From positions 1,550,001-1,614,000 of the forward strand of contig NZ_JBFREB010000001.1 of the NCBI RefSeq assembly GCF_052114085.1: a stretch of 64,000 bases of DNA, given 5' to 3'. Position numbers and translations under genes: made by a program. This document shows, piece by piece, positions 50,701-59,002 of the stretch. The notes beneath the pieces were generated by a model. The model did not search any database and was not told the DNA's origin. It saw only the letters and a list, made by a program, of their open reading frames with translations. How positions within the stretch are numbered: position 1 is the first letter of the stretch; each line of letters starts with the position of its first letter. Source of the stretch: Leifsonia sp052114085. Lineage in GTDB: Bacteria; Actinomycetota; Actinomycetes; Actinomycetales; Microbacteriaceae.

Positions 50701-53621
50701 ACGACAGCGACCCCGACGGGAGCCCGCTCAGCGTCACAGCCGTCACGTCGCTCGACGGCAAGGCGAAGGCGAAGGTGAGCGGTGACGTCGTCACCGTCAC
50801 GGCGCCGAAGACGCCGGGCGCCTACGGGTTCCTCTACACGATCCAGAACCAGCGCGGCGGCACCAGCCAGGCGTTCCTCCGGTTGACGGTGGACGAGAAG
50901 GCACCGCCGGCCCGGCCCGTGGTCTCCGACACCACGCTCGGGCTCTCCGACATCCTGGGCAAGAACCGGGTCGACGTGAACGTCCTCGCCAACGTCTTCT
51001 TCGCGGACGGGCCCGTCTCTACGCTGAAGCTTTCGCTGGTCCCCGGCTACGGGAACAGCGCGCAGGTGACGGACGGGAAGCGGCTGCGGATCGCCATCGG
51101 TGCCACGAGTCAGATCGTGCCGTTCCGCGTCGCCAACCCCGAGGACGCGTCGGTCGTCGCCTATGGCTTCGTGCATGTCCCCGGCTACGACGATGCCCTT
51201 CCGCAGCTGAAGCGCGGCGCGCCCAAGCTCTCGGTGGTCAGTGAGAAGACGCTCACCATCCACCTCAACGACTACATCGTCGCGGTGGGCGATCGGAAAG
51301 TGCGACTCACCGACGCCGCCACGGTGCGTGCGACGCACGCAAACGGGGACGACCTGGTCTCCGGGAACGACACCCTGCAATTCACGTCCTCGTCGCGCTA
51401 CTTCGGCCCCGCCTCCATCTCGTTCCAGGTGACCGACGGCTCCAGCGCCACCGATCCGGACGGCAACGTCGCGACCATCGTGCTCCCGATCGAGGTGACA
51501 CCGCGTGAGAACCAGCCGCCGGTGTTCACCGGTGCCTTGATCGAGTTCGAGCCGGGCCAGACGAAGACGATCGACCTCACCAAGGTGACCAAGTACCCCT
51601 ACGCCAAAGACCTGAACGAGCTGGTGTACAGCATCCAGAACCCGCGTCCGGATGGCGTGAGCGCATCCCTCGACGGCCAGAAGCTGACCGTCACCGTCGC
51701 GACCGGCACGCCGAAGGGCTCGACACCCTCCCTGTCGATCGGGGTGAAGGATGCGGTCAACGCCGGTCAGGCCGGACGCATCGACATCTCGGTCGTGCCC
51801 TCGACCCGGCCGCTGGCGAGCCCGCAGCCTGACCGCGTGATCGCGCCGCGCGGTCAGACGACGACCGTCGACGTGCTCGCCAACGACGGCGCCACCAACC
51901 CGTTCCCCGGCAAGCCGCTCCGCGTCGTCGCGGTGCGCGGGCTCGGCAGCGGGCTACCGGACGGGCTCAGCATCACGCCCAGCGCCGACAACTCGCAACT
52001 GCAAGTGTCGGTCTCGACGACCGCTGCGCCGGCCGACACGACCCTGCAGTACGAGGTCGCCGATGCCACGGGTGACGCCGACCGCTACACCTGGGGCACG
52101 GTGACCGTGTCGGTGCAGGATCGACCTGCTCCCGTCTCCAACGTGCAGATCGGCACCATCGCCGACCGCAGCCTCACCCTGAACTGGATCCCCGGAGCGT
52201 TCAACAACTCGCCGATCACCGGGTTCGAGGTGACCATGGCCAACGCGGCGACCGGCCAGGTGATCTCCACAACCCCGTGCACGACCACCACCTGCGCGAT
52301 CACGACCCCGGGGAACGGCCCGGCGAACGCCGTGACGCTGAGTGTCCGTGCGCGGAACGCGCTCGGACTCTCCGACCCGACGGCTTACGCGGAGCCGGTG
52401 TGGTCGGACGTGATCCCGAACGCGCCCGCCGCCCTGTCGTCGACGCCGCTCGACCAGGGGCTCCGCATCACCTGGTCGAAGCCGTCCGACGCCCCCGGCT
52501 CGAGCCCCATCACCTCGTACGTCGTCTCGCTCGGCGGCGTCACGAACGCCCTCCAGGTTCTGGGATCCGACCCGGTGGGGACGAAGTACGCCCTCAACGT
52601 GACCGACCCCGGCATCGCGAACGGCGCGGCCATCGCCTTCAGCGTCTCCTCGCGCAACGAGTTCTACCAGGGCCGGACGACGTGGAACCAGAGCCAGGGG
52701 AGCGGCGTACCCTCGGGAGCCCCCACGCGCACAGGGGTCGCGCCGGTCGCCATGCCGGACACCACGGCCGGTACGAGCGCGACGCTGAGCTGGTCCAACG
52801 TGTTCGGCGACAACGGCAAGACCATCACCGACTACTTCGTGGCCGCCTTCCAGGGCGGCGACCCGACCCGTTGCGATGTCAGCGGGGTCGCCCAGGGCGA
52901 TCCGTCGCTCTCCACGAGCGGTCTCCGGCGCGTGCAGGGCGGGAGCACGACCTTCACCGGCCTGAGCCCCAATCAGACCTACAACTTCATCGTGTACGCC
53001 TACAACGGCCAAGGCTGCACGCCTGCGGCGATCGTGAGCGCGACGCCGCGTCAGGCGCCCGGAGACGACGCCACGGTCGGGATCGACGGCGTCGTGCCGA
53101 GTGGCGACCGAACCTTCGACTTCCAGGTCACCGTCTCGTACCGCGCAGGCGGAGGTTCCAACGCCACCTTCGACTACCAGCTGTACAGCGGCAGCACGCC
53201 GGTCGACTCCGGCACCCTCACCAGCGCGACCGGGGTGCTGACCGGCTCCGGGAGCAACCATTACGGAATGCCGCTGAGCGTCAAGATCACCCGCGTCTGC
53301 GAGGGGTATCCGGACGGATCCTCGTTGTGCACCGCCCAGAGATCGGATCCCCAGCCTCTGGGGGTCGCCGTCGACACCTCGATCGGCGACGCGCGCTACG
53401 ACGCGGCGAGCCACATCTTCACCTGGACCAGCTGGCCGACGGGCGCGTACGACGCCGTCACGTACAGCTGTGACGGCACGACCCAGCTTCCGATGCCGGC
53501 AACGGGAGGGACGGCTTCCTGCACGGCGCCGGCCAACGACGTCGCGCCGACGCTGACCGTCCGCGTCACGGCCAACGGCGACACGTACTCCCATGACTAT
53601 CCGGGTTCGACGCTCCCATGA
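47703..53621 (+). CDS. Giant Ig-like/FN3 surface protein, 1,972 residues
   Basis: After a short cytoplasmic N-terminus, one helix (about 16-40, ATAVSGTAVAALVTTLAVVSG) anchors it with the rest outside. Residues ~45-385 look like a beta-propeller-type region. About eleven Ig-like/cadherin-like units of ~98 residues follow (398-1477), several starting with PP(I/V)A and containing LLND(Y/V)DP(N/D)GD-type turns. Three FN3-like domains (1478-1785) and a Cys-containing C-terminal region (1786-1972) complete it. No LPxTG, C-terminal helix or lipobox is seen, so attachment is only by the N-terminal helix. The GTG start overlaps the kinase stop. By position it is the likely partner of the kinase; the function may be adhesion or wall scaffolding. 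Confidence 0.92.
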   Translation: MSRLAAIGSWLAAHKSVAATAVSGTAVAALVTTLAVVSGGYSAQHLKLNDAAVWVASDAKKSLGRANTEIDKLNSVVAGTGDALDVVQDGTDVLLVDREANTIAVVDPAKAESGKSVALPPRSPQVSLAGGHVALLSQTTGQLWLTTVTQLESFNSGSAATVDLGGRAVSAMDPSGVLFAYQPSTRSLVRADLNAAEPSTTSTRVATRGDGANVSLTSVGGHWALFDPDQRTVWVDGRAVSLASLIPEGANAVLQQPSAGGSAVWIATDTGLVRVPLDGGRPTRPVSQVTGTAAAPVTVAGCTYAAWGGGAAWRSCGASGAGERSTLKDVPSGATLAFRANGDRVVLNDGRSGVAWAVQSGNTRIDNWDELVSKKTTQELVNQTKQDTAPQYEKQEQPPVAVNDAFGARPGRVTPLPVLLNDYDPNGDVLTIDTFTGVSAEQGALELTNADQQLQISLPETATGTIAFDYTISDGRGGTATAHVTVAVRSAAENAPPVCVRNAKAVVQTGGRVSAPVIGDCYDPDGDSFYLSAASIAAPDTVTFTPQGQVAYSDHGDGAGVKDVALTLSDGRAESAGLLAVTVRAPGQVPIIADPFAVLAYQGQEVTVSPLDHVRGGNGPVRLSTVPTKADATITPDYQGGTFRFESDQAGTHNIEYSVTDGIVTSTGVVRVEVKAPPGAKTTPIAVPHTAFIREQSTQDVDVLSTDIDPSGGVLLVTGVTDPGASSGVRVQVLQQRTLRVTLSRPLEGPVDFHYRLSNGLADTVGTVTVVQLPALTVHQPPIAAPDTVAVRVHDVVDIPVLANDVQPDGDKLTLDPTLATQLPNGAGLLFVSGDHLRYLAPSKPGNYTAAYRVYGADGQWATAEVTIAVRERDAATNNPPVPKTVTTRVLAGDTVRITVPLSGIDPDGDSVQFIGQETNPQKGAVIASGPDWMDFQAGDYAAGTDTFSYAVVDALGARATGTVRVGIAARVEGARNPIAVEDDVTARPGRTLSVQVLANDSDPDGSPLSVTAVTSLDGKAKAKVSGDVVTVTAPKTPGAYGFLYTIQNQRGGTSQAFLRLTVDEKAPPARPVVSDTTLGLSDILGKNRVDVNVLANVFFADGPVSTLKLSLVPGYGNSAQVTDGKRLRIAIGATSQIVPFRVANPEDASVVAYGFVHVPGYDDALPQLKRGAPKLSVVSEKTLTIHLNDYIVAVGDRKVRLTDAATVRATHANGDDLVSGNDTLQFTSSSRYFGPASISFQVTDGSSATDPDGNVATIVLPIEVTPRENQPPVFTGALIEFEPGQTKTIDLTKVTKYPYAKDLNELVYSIQNPRPDGVSASLDGQKLTVTVATGTPKGSTPSLSIGVKDAVNAGQAGRIDISVVPSTRPLASPQPDRVIAPRGQTTTVDVLANDGATNPFPGKPLRVVAVRGLGSGLPDGLSITPSADNSQLQVSVSTTAAPADTTLQYEVADATGDADRYTWGTVTVSVQDRPAPVSNVQIGTIADRSLTLNWIPGAFNNSPITGFEVTMANAATGQVISTTPCTTTTCAITTPGNGPANAVTLSVRARNALGLSDPTAYAEPVWSDVIPNAPAALSSTPLDQGLRITWSKPSDAPGSSPITSYVVSLGGVTNALQVLGSDPVGTKYALNVTDPGIANGAAIAFSVSSRNEFYQGRTTWNQSQGSGVPSGAPTRTGVAPVAMPDTTAGTSATLSWSNVFGDNGKTITDYFVAAFQGGDPTRCDVSGVAQGDPSLSTSGLRRVQGGSTTFTGLSPNQTYNFIVYAYNGQGCTPAAIVSATPRQAPGDDATVGIDGVVPSGDRTFDFQVTVSYRAGGGSNATFDYQLYSGSTPVDSGTLTSATGVLTGSGSNHYGMPLSVKITRVCEGYPDGSSLCTAQRSDPQPLGVAVDTSIGDARYDAASHIFTWTSWPTGAYDAVTYSCDGTTQLPMPATGGTASCTAPANDVAPTLTVRVTANGDTYSHDYPGSTLP

Positions 53622-53718
53622 TCCGCGGACGCCATACTGAGTTCAGCCGCATCCCGCGGCGCACCTCCCCCTTCCTGCGGACGAACGCGCCGCGCCCCGA
53701 ACCGAAAGAGGCCGGAGC

Positions 53719-54690
53719 ATGACGATGACCCCTGAGCAGGCCGGATGGTTCTCCGGAGTCTTCGATCGCCTCGTCGGAAACATCGACCGCGTGCTGCTCG
53801 GCAAGTCGCACGTGATCCGCCTCGCGCTGACGGCGCTGTTCAGCGAAGGCCACCTGCTCCTCGAAGACTTCCCGGGAACGGGCAAGACGTCGCTCGCGCG
53901 CGCCATCGCGGAGAGCGTCCGTGGCACGACCAACCGTGTCCAGTTCACTCCAGACCTCCTGCCCGGAGACATCACCGGCGTCAACATCTACGACCAGCGG
54001 TCGGGGGACTTCGAGTTCCACCGCGGGCCGGTCTTCGCCAACATCGTGCTCGCCGACGAGATCAACCGCGCCAGCCCGAAGACCCAGTCGGCGCTGCTGG
54101 AGGTGATGGAGGAGCAACAGGTCACCGTCGACGGCGTCCGCCACTCCGTCGGCGCACCGTTCATGGTCATCGCGACGCAGAACCCGATCGAGCAGGCGGG
54201 CACCTATCGGCTCCCGGAGGCGCAGCTCGACCGCTTCCTGATGAAGGCGTCCATCGGCTATCCCGACCACGAGGCGACACTGCGCATCCTCGAGGGTTCG
54301 GAGCGAAAGGCTCACGAAGTCGTCGTGCCGGAGGTCATCTCCGCCGCGACTGTCGTGGAGATGGGCACGATGGCGCGGGGCGTCCATGTCGACCCGACCA
54401 TCAACGACTACGTGTCCCGACTGGTCGAGGCGAGTCGGACGGCCGATGAGATCCGCCTCGGTGTCAGTGTGCGCGGAGCGCTCGCGCTGTTGCGCGCGGC
54501 GAAGACACTCGCAGCGGCCTCCGGGCGGTATTACGTCACTCCGGACGACGTGAAGGCTCTCGCGGAGCCCGTGCTCGCGCACCGGCTCGTCCTCGACCCG
54601 GAAGCCGAGTTCGAGGGCGTCAGCGCGTCCAGCCTCATCGGCCAGCTGCTCATCGAGACTCCGCCGCCGAGCGATCGGGCCGCCGTGTGA
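53719..54690 (+). CDS. MoxR family AAA+ ATPase
   Basis: A 323-residue ATPase of the MoxR group, which act as chaperones on von Willebrand factor-A (VWA) and DUF58 partners. Walker A GTGKTS is at 53-58 and Walker B with the MoxR signature is seen as VLADEINRASPKTQSALLE. The C-terminal winged segment (YYVTPDDVKALAEPVLAHRL) is intact. Starts at ATG 53719, with ATG 53725 as alternative to fit GGAG; the 97-nt gap after the giant gene may hold a CATACT promoter. The DUF58 gene overlaps its stop as GTGA. Confidence 0.93.
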   Translation: MTMTPEQAGWFSGVFDRLVGNIDRVLLGKSHVIRLALTALFSEGHLLLEDFPGTGKTSLARAIAESVRGTTNRVQFTPDLLPGDITGVNIYDQRSGDFEFHRGPVFANIVLADEINRASPKTQSALLEVMEEQQVTVDGVRHSVGAPFMVIATQNPIEQAGTYRLPEAQLDRFLMKASIGYPDHEATLRILEGSERKAHEVVVPEVISAATVVEMGTMARGVHVDPTINDYVSRLVEASRTADEIRLGVSVRGALALLRAAKTLAAASGRYYVTPDDVKALAEPVLAHRLVLDPEAEFEGVSASSLIGQLLIETPPPSDRAAV

Positions 54691-56027
54691 CCACCGTCAC
54701 CCGTTCGCAGACCGAGCTGACCAACGCGCGCGCCCGAATCGTCGGCGAGCGCGAGGGCTTCCTCGCGGACGCGATCGTGTGGGTCGTTCGGAGTTCCGCC
54801 ACTGCCGGGCGAGCGATCGCCCTGCTCGCGCGCCGCGTCAGCGCGGTGGTGACCGCGCTCGGCTGGTCGATGCTCCTCGTCGCCGTCCTGGCGCTCACGG
54901 CGGGCTACGTCTGGGGCTGGATCGAAGCCGTCGTCGCCGGCTGGGCGGCGGTCGTGCTTCTCGTCGTCGCCTCCGGATACCTCATCGGCCGGACGGCATA
55001 CGACGTGGGACTGTCGCTTCCCGCCAACCGCGTGGTCGTGGGCGAACGCGCGCCCGGCGAAGTGGCGGTCCGCAACCCGCTGCGGAGGAGACTTCCCGGC
55101 GTGCGCGTCGAGGTGCCCGTGGGTCTCGGACTCGCCGAGTTCGCGGCTCCGTCGCTGGCACCGGCGGAGGAGCACTCCGACGTGTTCGTCGTCCCGACGA
55201 CCCGTCGCGGGATCGTTCCGATCGGCCCCGTGCGGACGGTGCGCGCCGACCCGATCGGCCTCCTGCGCCGGGAGGTGGTCTGGGCCGACTCCCTCGACCT
55301 GTTCGTCCACCCGCGCACTATCGCCATCCCGAGCATGAGCACCGGATTCATCCGCGACCTCGAGGGTTCGCCGACCCGCGATCTGACCTCGAGCGACATC
55401 GCGTTCCATGCGCTCCGCGAGTACGTCCCCGGGGACGATCGCCGCTACATCCACTGGAAGTCGACGGCGAAGACGGGCAGCTACATGGTCCGTCAGTTCG
55501 AGGAGACCCGGCGCAGCCACCTGCTGGTCGCGTTGAGCCTGTCCGCGGCAGACTACGCAACGGACGAGGAGTTCGAGCTGGCGGTCAGCGCGACCGGCTC
55601 GCTCGGCGTGCGGGCGATGCTCGACTCGCGCACCGTCTCGGTGGTGGCGAGTGCAGAGACGCCGGACTTCGCGAAGCGGATGGTGTTCAACGTCCGCCGG
55701 TTGAGTACCGTCAACCGCGGACGCCTCCTCGACGACCTCGCCGGCGTCCAGTCCGCGGACTCGGCTCTGCGCCTGCCGGAGCTGGCGCAGGTGGCCTCCG
55801 ACGACTCCGCGGGTATCTCGATCGCCTTCCTGATCTGCGGCTCGACGCCCACCGCGTCGCAGTTACGTGCCGCCGCCGCGCACTTCCCGCTGGGGGTGGA
55901 TGTGGTCGCCATCGTCTGCGATGAGGGCGCTGTCCCGTCGCTGCGCCGCGTCTCCGATCTCAGCGTGCTCACCATCGGCTACCTGGAGGACCTCCAGCGC
56001 AGCCTCGCCAAACGGATGGCGACCTGA
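54687..56027 (+). CDS. DUF58 domain membrane protein
   Basis: A 446-residue protein with two N-terminal membrane helices (about 59-74 and 78-100) and a C-terminal DUF58 domain carrying YVPGDDRRYIHWKSTAKTGS (about 246-265). DUF58 proteins always travel with MoxR and often resemble a VWA fold. The start is GTG 54687, overlapping the MoxR stop as GTGA, and the stop overlaps the transglutaminase-like gene as TGATG. Likely the direct client of the MoxR ATPase. Confidence 0.92.
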   Translation: MTTVTRSQTELTNARARIVGEREGFLADAIVWVVRSSATAGRAIALLARRVSAVVTALGWSMLLVAVLALTAGYVWGWIEAVVAGWAAVVLLVVASGYLIGRTAYDVGLSLPANRVVVGERAPGEVAVRNPLRRRLPGVRVEVPVGLGLAEFAAPSLAPAEEHSDVFVVPTTRRGIVPIGPVRTVRADPIGLLRREVVWADSLDLFVHPRTIAIPSMSTGFIRDLEGSPTRDLTSSDIAFHALREYVPGDDRRYIHWKSTAKTGSYMVRQFEETRRSHLLVALSLSAADYATDEEFELAVSATGSLGVRAMLDSRTVSVVASAETPDFAKRMVFNVRRLSTVNRGRLLDDLAGVQSADSALRLPELAQVASDDSAGISIAFLICGSTPTASQLRAAAAHFPLGVDVVAIVCDEGAVPSLRRVSDLSVLTIGYLEDLQRSLAKRMAT

Positions 56028-58336
56028 TGCCCGCGCGTCGTTCCCCGCGCGCGCTGGTCGATGTCCTCTTCGCGGTCGCTGCGGTCGCCTTGGGGGCCTG
56101 GGCGTTCTGGCCGGTCTACCAGTCGACAGCATTCGTCGTGATGCTCGTCGGGACCCTCGTGCTGGGCACCGCGATCGGCGTAGTGGGGTGGGCGTGGCGA
56201 CTCCCGAGCATCCTGATCGCCGGACTCATGGTCCTGGTCTATCTGGGCATCGGCGTCCAGCTCGCGGTGCCGTCCGAGGCCGCCGCCGGAGGGCTGCTGC
56301 CCAGCGGCGCGGGATTCGTCGACCTCGTGCAGGGCACGTGGCTGAGCTGGAAGCAGCTCGTGACCATCAGCGTCCCGGTCGGGTCCTATCAGGCGCTACT
56401 CGTCCCGGCGTTCATCCTCACGCTGCTGGCGACGGTGCTCACCGTCACGATCGCACTGCGATCGTCCCGGCCCGAACTCGCGGCCGTCCCGCCCGTCCTC
56501 CTGGTGGTGGCCGCGATCCTGCTCGGCTCGTCGGTGGCATCGGTGCCGCTGCTGCTCCTGCTCACCCTCTTCGTCGTGCTGCTCGTGTGGTTGATCCGCT
56601 TCCGGCTGGTGCGCCGGTCGGCGGCCATCCGTAGCCTCCGCGAGCAGAGCGGTCAGCTGGTGGAGTCGCGCAGCGAGCGCCGGTCGACGGCTCTCCTCAC
56701 CGCCGCCGGGGCGACGGTGATGCTGCTCGCGGCCGCGGCCGGGGGCGTCGCGGCCGCGGCGTTGCTGCCACCACCCGGGGGCCGCGAGGTCGTCCGGACG
56801 GCCGTGGAGCAACCCTTCGACCCACGGAAGTACCCGAGCCCGTTGAGCGGGTTCCGCTCCTACCTGGAGCCTGCGAAAGCGCGCGAGGCCATGCTCACCG
56901 TGAACGGACTCCCGGCTGACCGACGGCTCAGGATCGCAACCCTCGACACCTACGACGGCGTCACGTACTCGGTGGGCAGCGGCGACGTGACCAGTGCCTC
57001 CGGGTCGTTCACACGTGTCCCGTACCGCCTCGACCAGGGCGCGACGAAGGGGAAGGCGACCACGACCACCGTCGTGGTCCGCGACTACCGCGGGCCGTGG
57101 CTTCCGGGCAGCGGACAGCTCGAGCAGGTGCAGTTCTCCGGTCAGCACGCCGGCGACCTGGCCGGCGCCTTCTTCTACAACGACGTGACGGGAACGGGCG
57201 CGGTCACCACGTCGCTGCACAGCGGTGACGCCTACGTCATGCAATCGGTGGTCAAGCCGCTGCTCGCCGTGTCGCAGCTCGGAAAGGTGCAGCCGGGAAC
57301 CGATTCGGTGCCGCGGCCCTCGGTGGTCCCCGACGAGCTGCAATCCGTCCTGCAGAAGTACACCGCCGGCGTGTCCGGTGCGGGAGCCAAACTCGCCGCT
57401 GCGCTCCGCGGTCTCGCGAACGACGGCTACATCAGCCACGGCATCGGCCCCAGCGAGCCGCCCAGCCGATCCGGTCACGGAGCGGACCGCATCACCGAAC
57501 TCCTCACCGACGTGCCGATGCTCGGCGACCAGGAGCAGTACGCGGTGACCGCAGCCCTGATGGCGCGACAGCTCGGTTTCCCCGCTCGAGTGACCGTCGG
57601 CTTCGTCGCGCCGAAGGATACGACGTCCTCCGCCGTCACCTTCACGGGCTCGGACATCTCGGCCTGGATCGAGGTGCAGACGAACAGCGGATGGGTGACC
57701 GTCGACCCGACGCCGCCCCTGCGTCCAGTGCCGCCGAAGCAACCCGACCAGCCGACCCAGATCTCCCGCCCGCAGACCAACGTCCAGCCACCGGTCGACG
57801 ACAATCCCCAGCGCAACGACGAACCGCCGCAGGCGCAGGTCGATCCGTCGAACCAGCCCAAACCGGATGTTGTGCTGGAGACCCTGCTCGCCATCCTGGT
57901 GATCGCCGGCTGGACGGTGCTGGTGCTGGCGCTCGTCGCATCCCCGTTCCTCGCGGTGCTCGCGGCGAAGTGGAGACGCCGCGTCCTCCGGCGCTCGGCG
58001 GCGACGGCGCGCGAGCGGATCGTCGGGGGCTGGCGCGAGTTCGCCGACGCCGCGGTGGACCACGGCTACGACCCGCCGCCGGCGGCGACCCGGGTGGAGT
58101 TCGCCGACACCATCGGCGGGTCGCGTGCGCACGCTCTGGCCAAGGTCGCCGACCGGGCCACCTTCAGCGGGGTCGCGCCGACGCCCGCCGAGGCCCAATC
58201 GGTCTGGAAAGCGGTCGACGACCTCCGTGGACAGCTCGCTAAACGCGACACGCGGTGGAAGCGACTGCTCGCGGCGGTCTCGCTGCGATCGCTCGGCTAC
58301 CGTGGAGGGGGACGCGGAAAGGGGCGGAACCGATGA
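56027..58336 (+). CDS. Transglutaminase-fold membrane protein with degenerate active site
   Basis: A 769-residue protein with about six N-terminal helices, an outer region (about 250-620) and one more helix before a cytoplasmic tail. This is the layout of TgpA-type proteins next to MoxR/DUF58. The outer region carries the transglutaminase core, but the position of the catalytic Cys is Q502 (GDQEQYAV), that of the His is S545 (DISAWIEV) and only the Asp, D560 (VTVDPT), is kept. Spacing (43 and 15 residues) is normal for the family, so the fold seems intact while Cys-His chemistry is lost. ATG 56027 overlaps the DUF58 stop. Confidence 0.88.
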   Translation: MPARRSPRALVDVLFAVAAVALGAWAFWPVYQSTAFVVMLVGTLVLGTAIGVVGWAWRLPSILIAGLMVLVYLGIGVQLAVPSEAAAGGLLPSGAGFVDLVQGTWLSWKQLVTISVPVGSYQALLVPAFILTLLATVLTVTIALRSSRPELAAVPPVLLVVAAILLGSSVASVPLLLLLTLFVVLLVWLIRFRLVRRSAAIRSLREQSGQLVESRSERRSTALLTAAGATVMLLAAAAGGVAAAALLPPPGGREVVRTAVEQPFDPRKYPSPLSGFRSYLEPAKAREAMLTVNGLPADRRLRIATLDTYDGVTYSVGSGDVTSASGSFTRVPYRLDQGATKGKATTTTVVVRDYRGPWLPGSGQLEQVQFSGQHAGDLAGAFFYNDVTGTGAVTTSLHSGDAYVMQSVVKPLLAVSQLGKVQPGTDSVPRPSVVPDELQSVLQKYTAGVSGAGAKLAAALRGLANDGYISHGIGPSEPPSRSGHGADRITELLTDVPMLGDQEQYAVTAALMARQLGFPARVTVGFVAPKDTTSSAVTFTGSDISAWIEVQTNSGWVTVDPTPPLRPVPPKQPDQPTQISRPQTNVQPPVDDNPQRNDEPPQAQVDPSNQPKPDVVLETLLAILVIAGWTVLVLALVASPFLAVLAAKWRRRVLRRSAATARERIVGGWREFADAAVDHGYDPPPAATRVEFADTIGGSRAHALAKVADRATFSGVAPTPAEAQSVWKAVDDLRGQLAKRDTRWKRLLAAVSLRSLGYRGGGRGKGRNR

Positions 58337-58941
58337 ACTGTCGGGTGTGCGGTGCGGAGCTGGCCGAGGGGACGCTGTTCTGCCCGATGTGCGGCAGCTC
58401 GGTGACCTCATCCCGGCTGCGGGCCCCGGAGCTCGCCGACTCGCGTCCGTCCGACACGTCCATCATTTCCGACCGCGTTGCCGAGCGTCCTGCCGCGCCC
58501 GCCATCGCCGGGCGGTTCCCGGATGCGTTCGAGCTCGACGAGGACGGCCTACCGCCGACGCAGGCCATGACCATCCTGTCGGTGGATGAGGCGCCGCGCG
58601 CGCGTCCGATCGCCCACCGTGCCTACACGCTGAGCTTCTCGACCGGCGACATCGTCGAAGTTTCCGGGTCCGGACTCGTCGGCCGCCGCCCGATCACGCA
58701 GCCGGGGGAGCACGTCGACCACTTCGTCGTCGTCTCGGACCCGACGCGCAGCGTCTCGAAGACGCACCTCGAGTTCGGCCTCGAGGGCGACGAACTCTGG
58801 ATCTGCGACCGGTACTCCGGCAACGGCACGGTCGCGCATCCCCTCGGTGGTGTGGCGCGGCAGTGCGAGGCGGGTCGCCGCTACCGCGTCACCCGGGGAA
58901 CCCGGGTCGAGATCGGCGACCAGTGGTTCGACGTCTCCTGA
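58333..58941 (+). CDS. Zinc-ribbon FHA domain protein
   Basis: A 202-residue soluble protein. The N-terminal zinc ribbon has C3-x-x-C6 and C17-x-x-C20 (CRVC ... CPMC). After a disordered linker with two clusters of Ser/Thr/Asp that could be phosphorylated, the C-terminal FHA domain shows LVGRRP, SKTHLEF and SGNGTVA. The ATG overlaps the previous stop as ATGA. With the FHA protein at 44143, phosphothreonine readers flank the module at both ends. Confidence 0.88.
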   Translation: MNCRVCGAELAEGTLFCPMCGSSVTSSRLRAPELADSRPSDTSIISDRVAERPAAPAIAGRFPDAFELDEDGLPPTQAMTILSVDEAPRARPIAHRAYTLSFSTGDIVEVSGSGLVGRRPITQPGEHVDHFVVVSDPTRSVSKTHLEFGLEGDELWICDRYSGNGTVAHPLGGVARQCEAGRRYRVTRGTRVEIGDQWFDVS

Positions 58942-58955
58942 CCTCCCACACCTGA

Positions 58956-58970
58956 CCCGCAGCTCGCGGG
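58956..58970. terminator. Hairpin between the FHA and alanine dehydrogenase genes
   Basis: CCCGC-agctc-GCGGG lies in the 61-nt gap between convergent stops. Weak, no U-run. Confidence 0.35.
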
Positions 58971-59002
58971 CTGAGTCGGGGCCCGGGTGTCAGGCGCGGG
59001 TG

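Noticed and set aside
47559..51380. Minus-strand frame of 1,273 codons opposite the giant gene
   Set aside because: Very long but rich in R, D, G, H and V without hydrophobic core or domains. The plus-strand frame has regular Ig-like units.
47703..53621. Sortase-anchored adhesin
   Set aside because: No LPxTG-like motif, hydrophobic helix or basic tail at the C-terminus, which ends SHDYPGSTLP.
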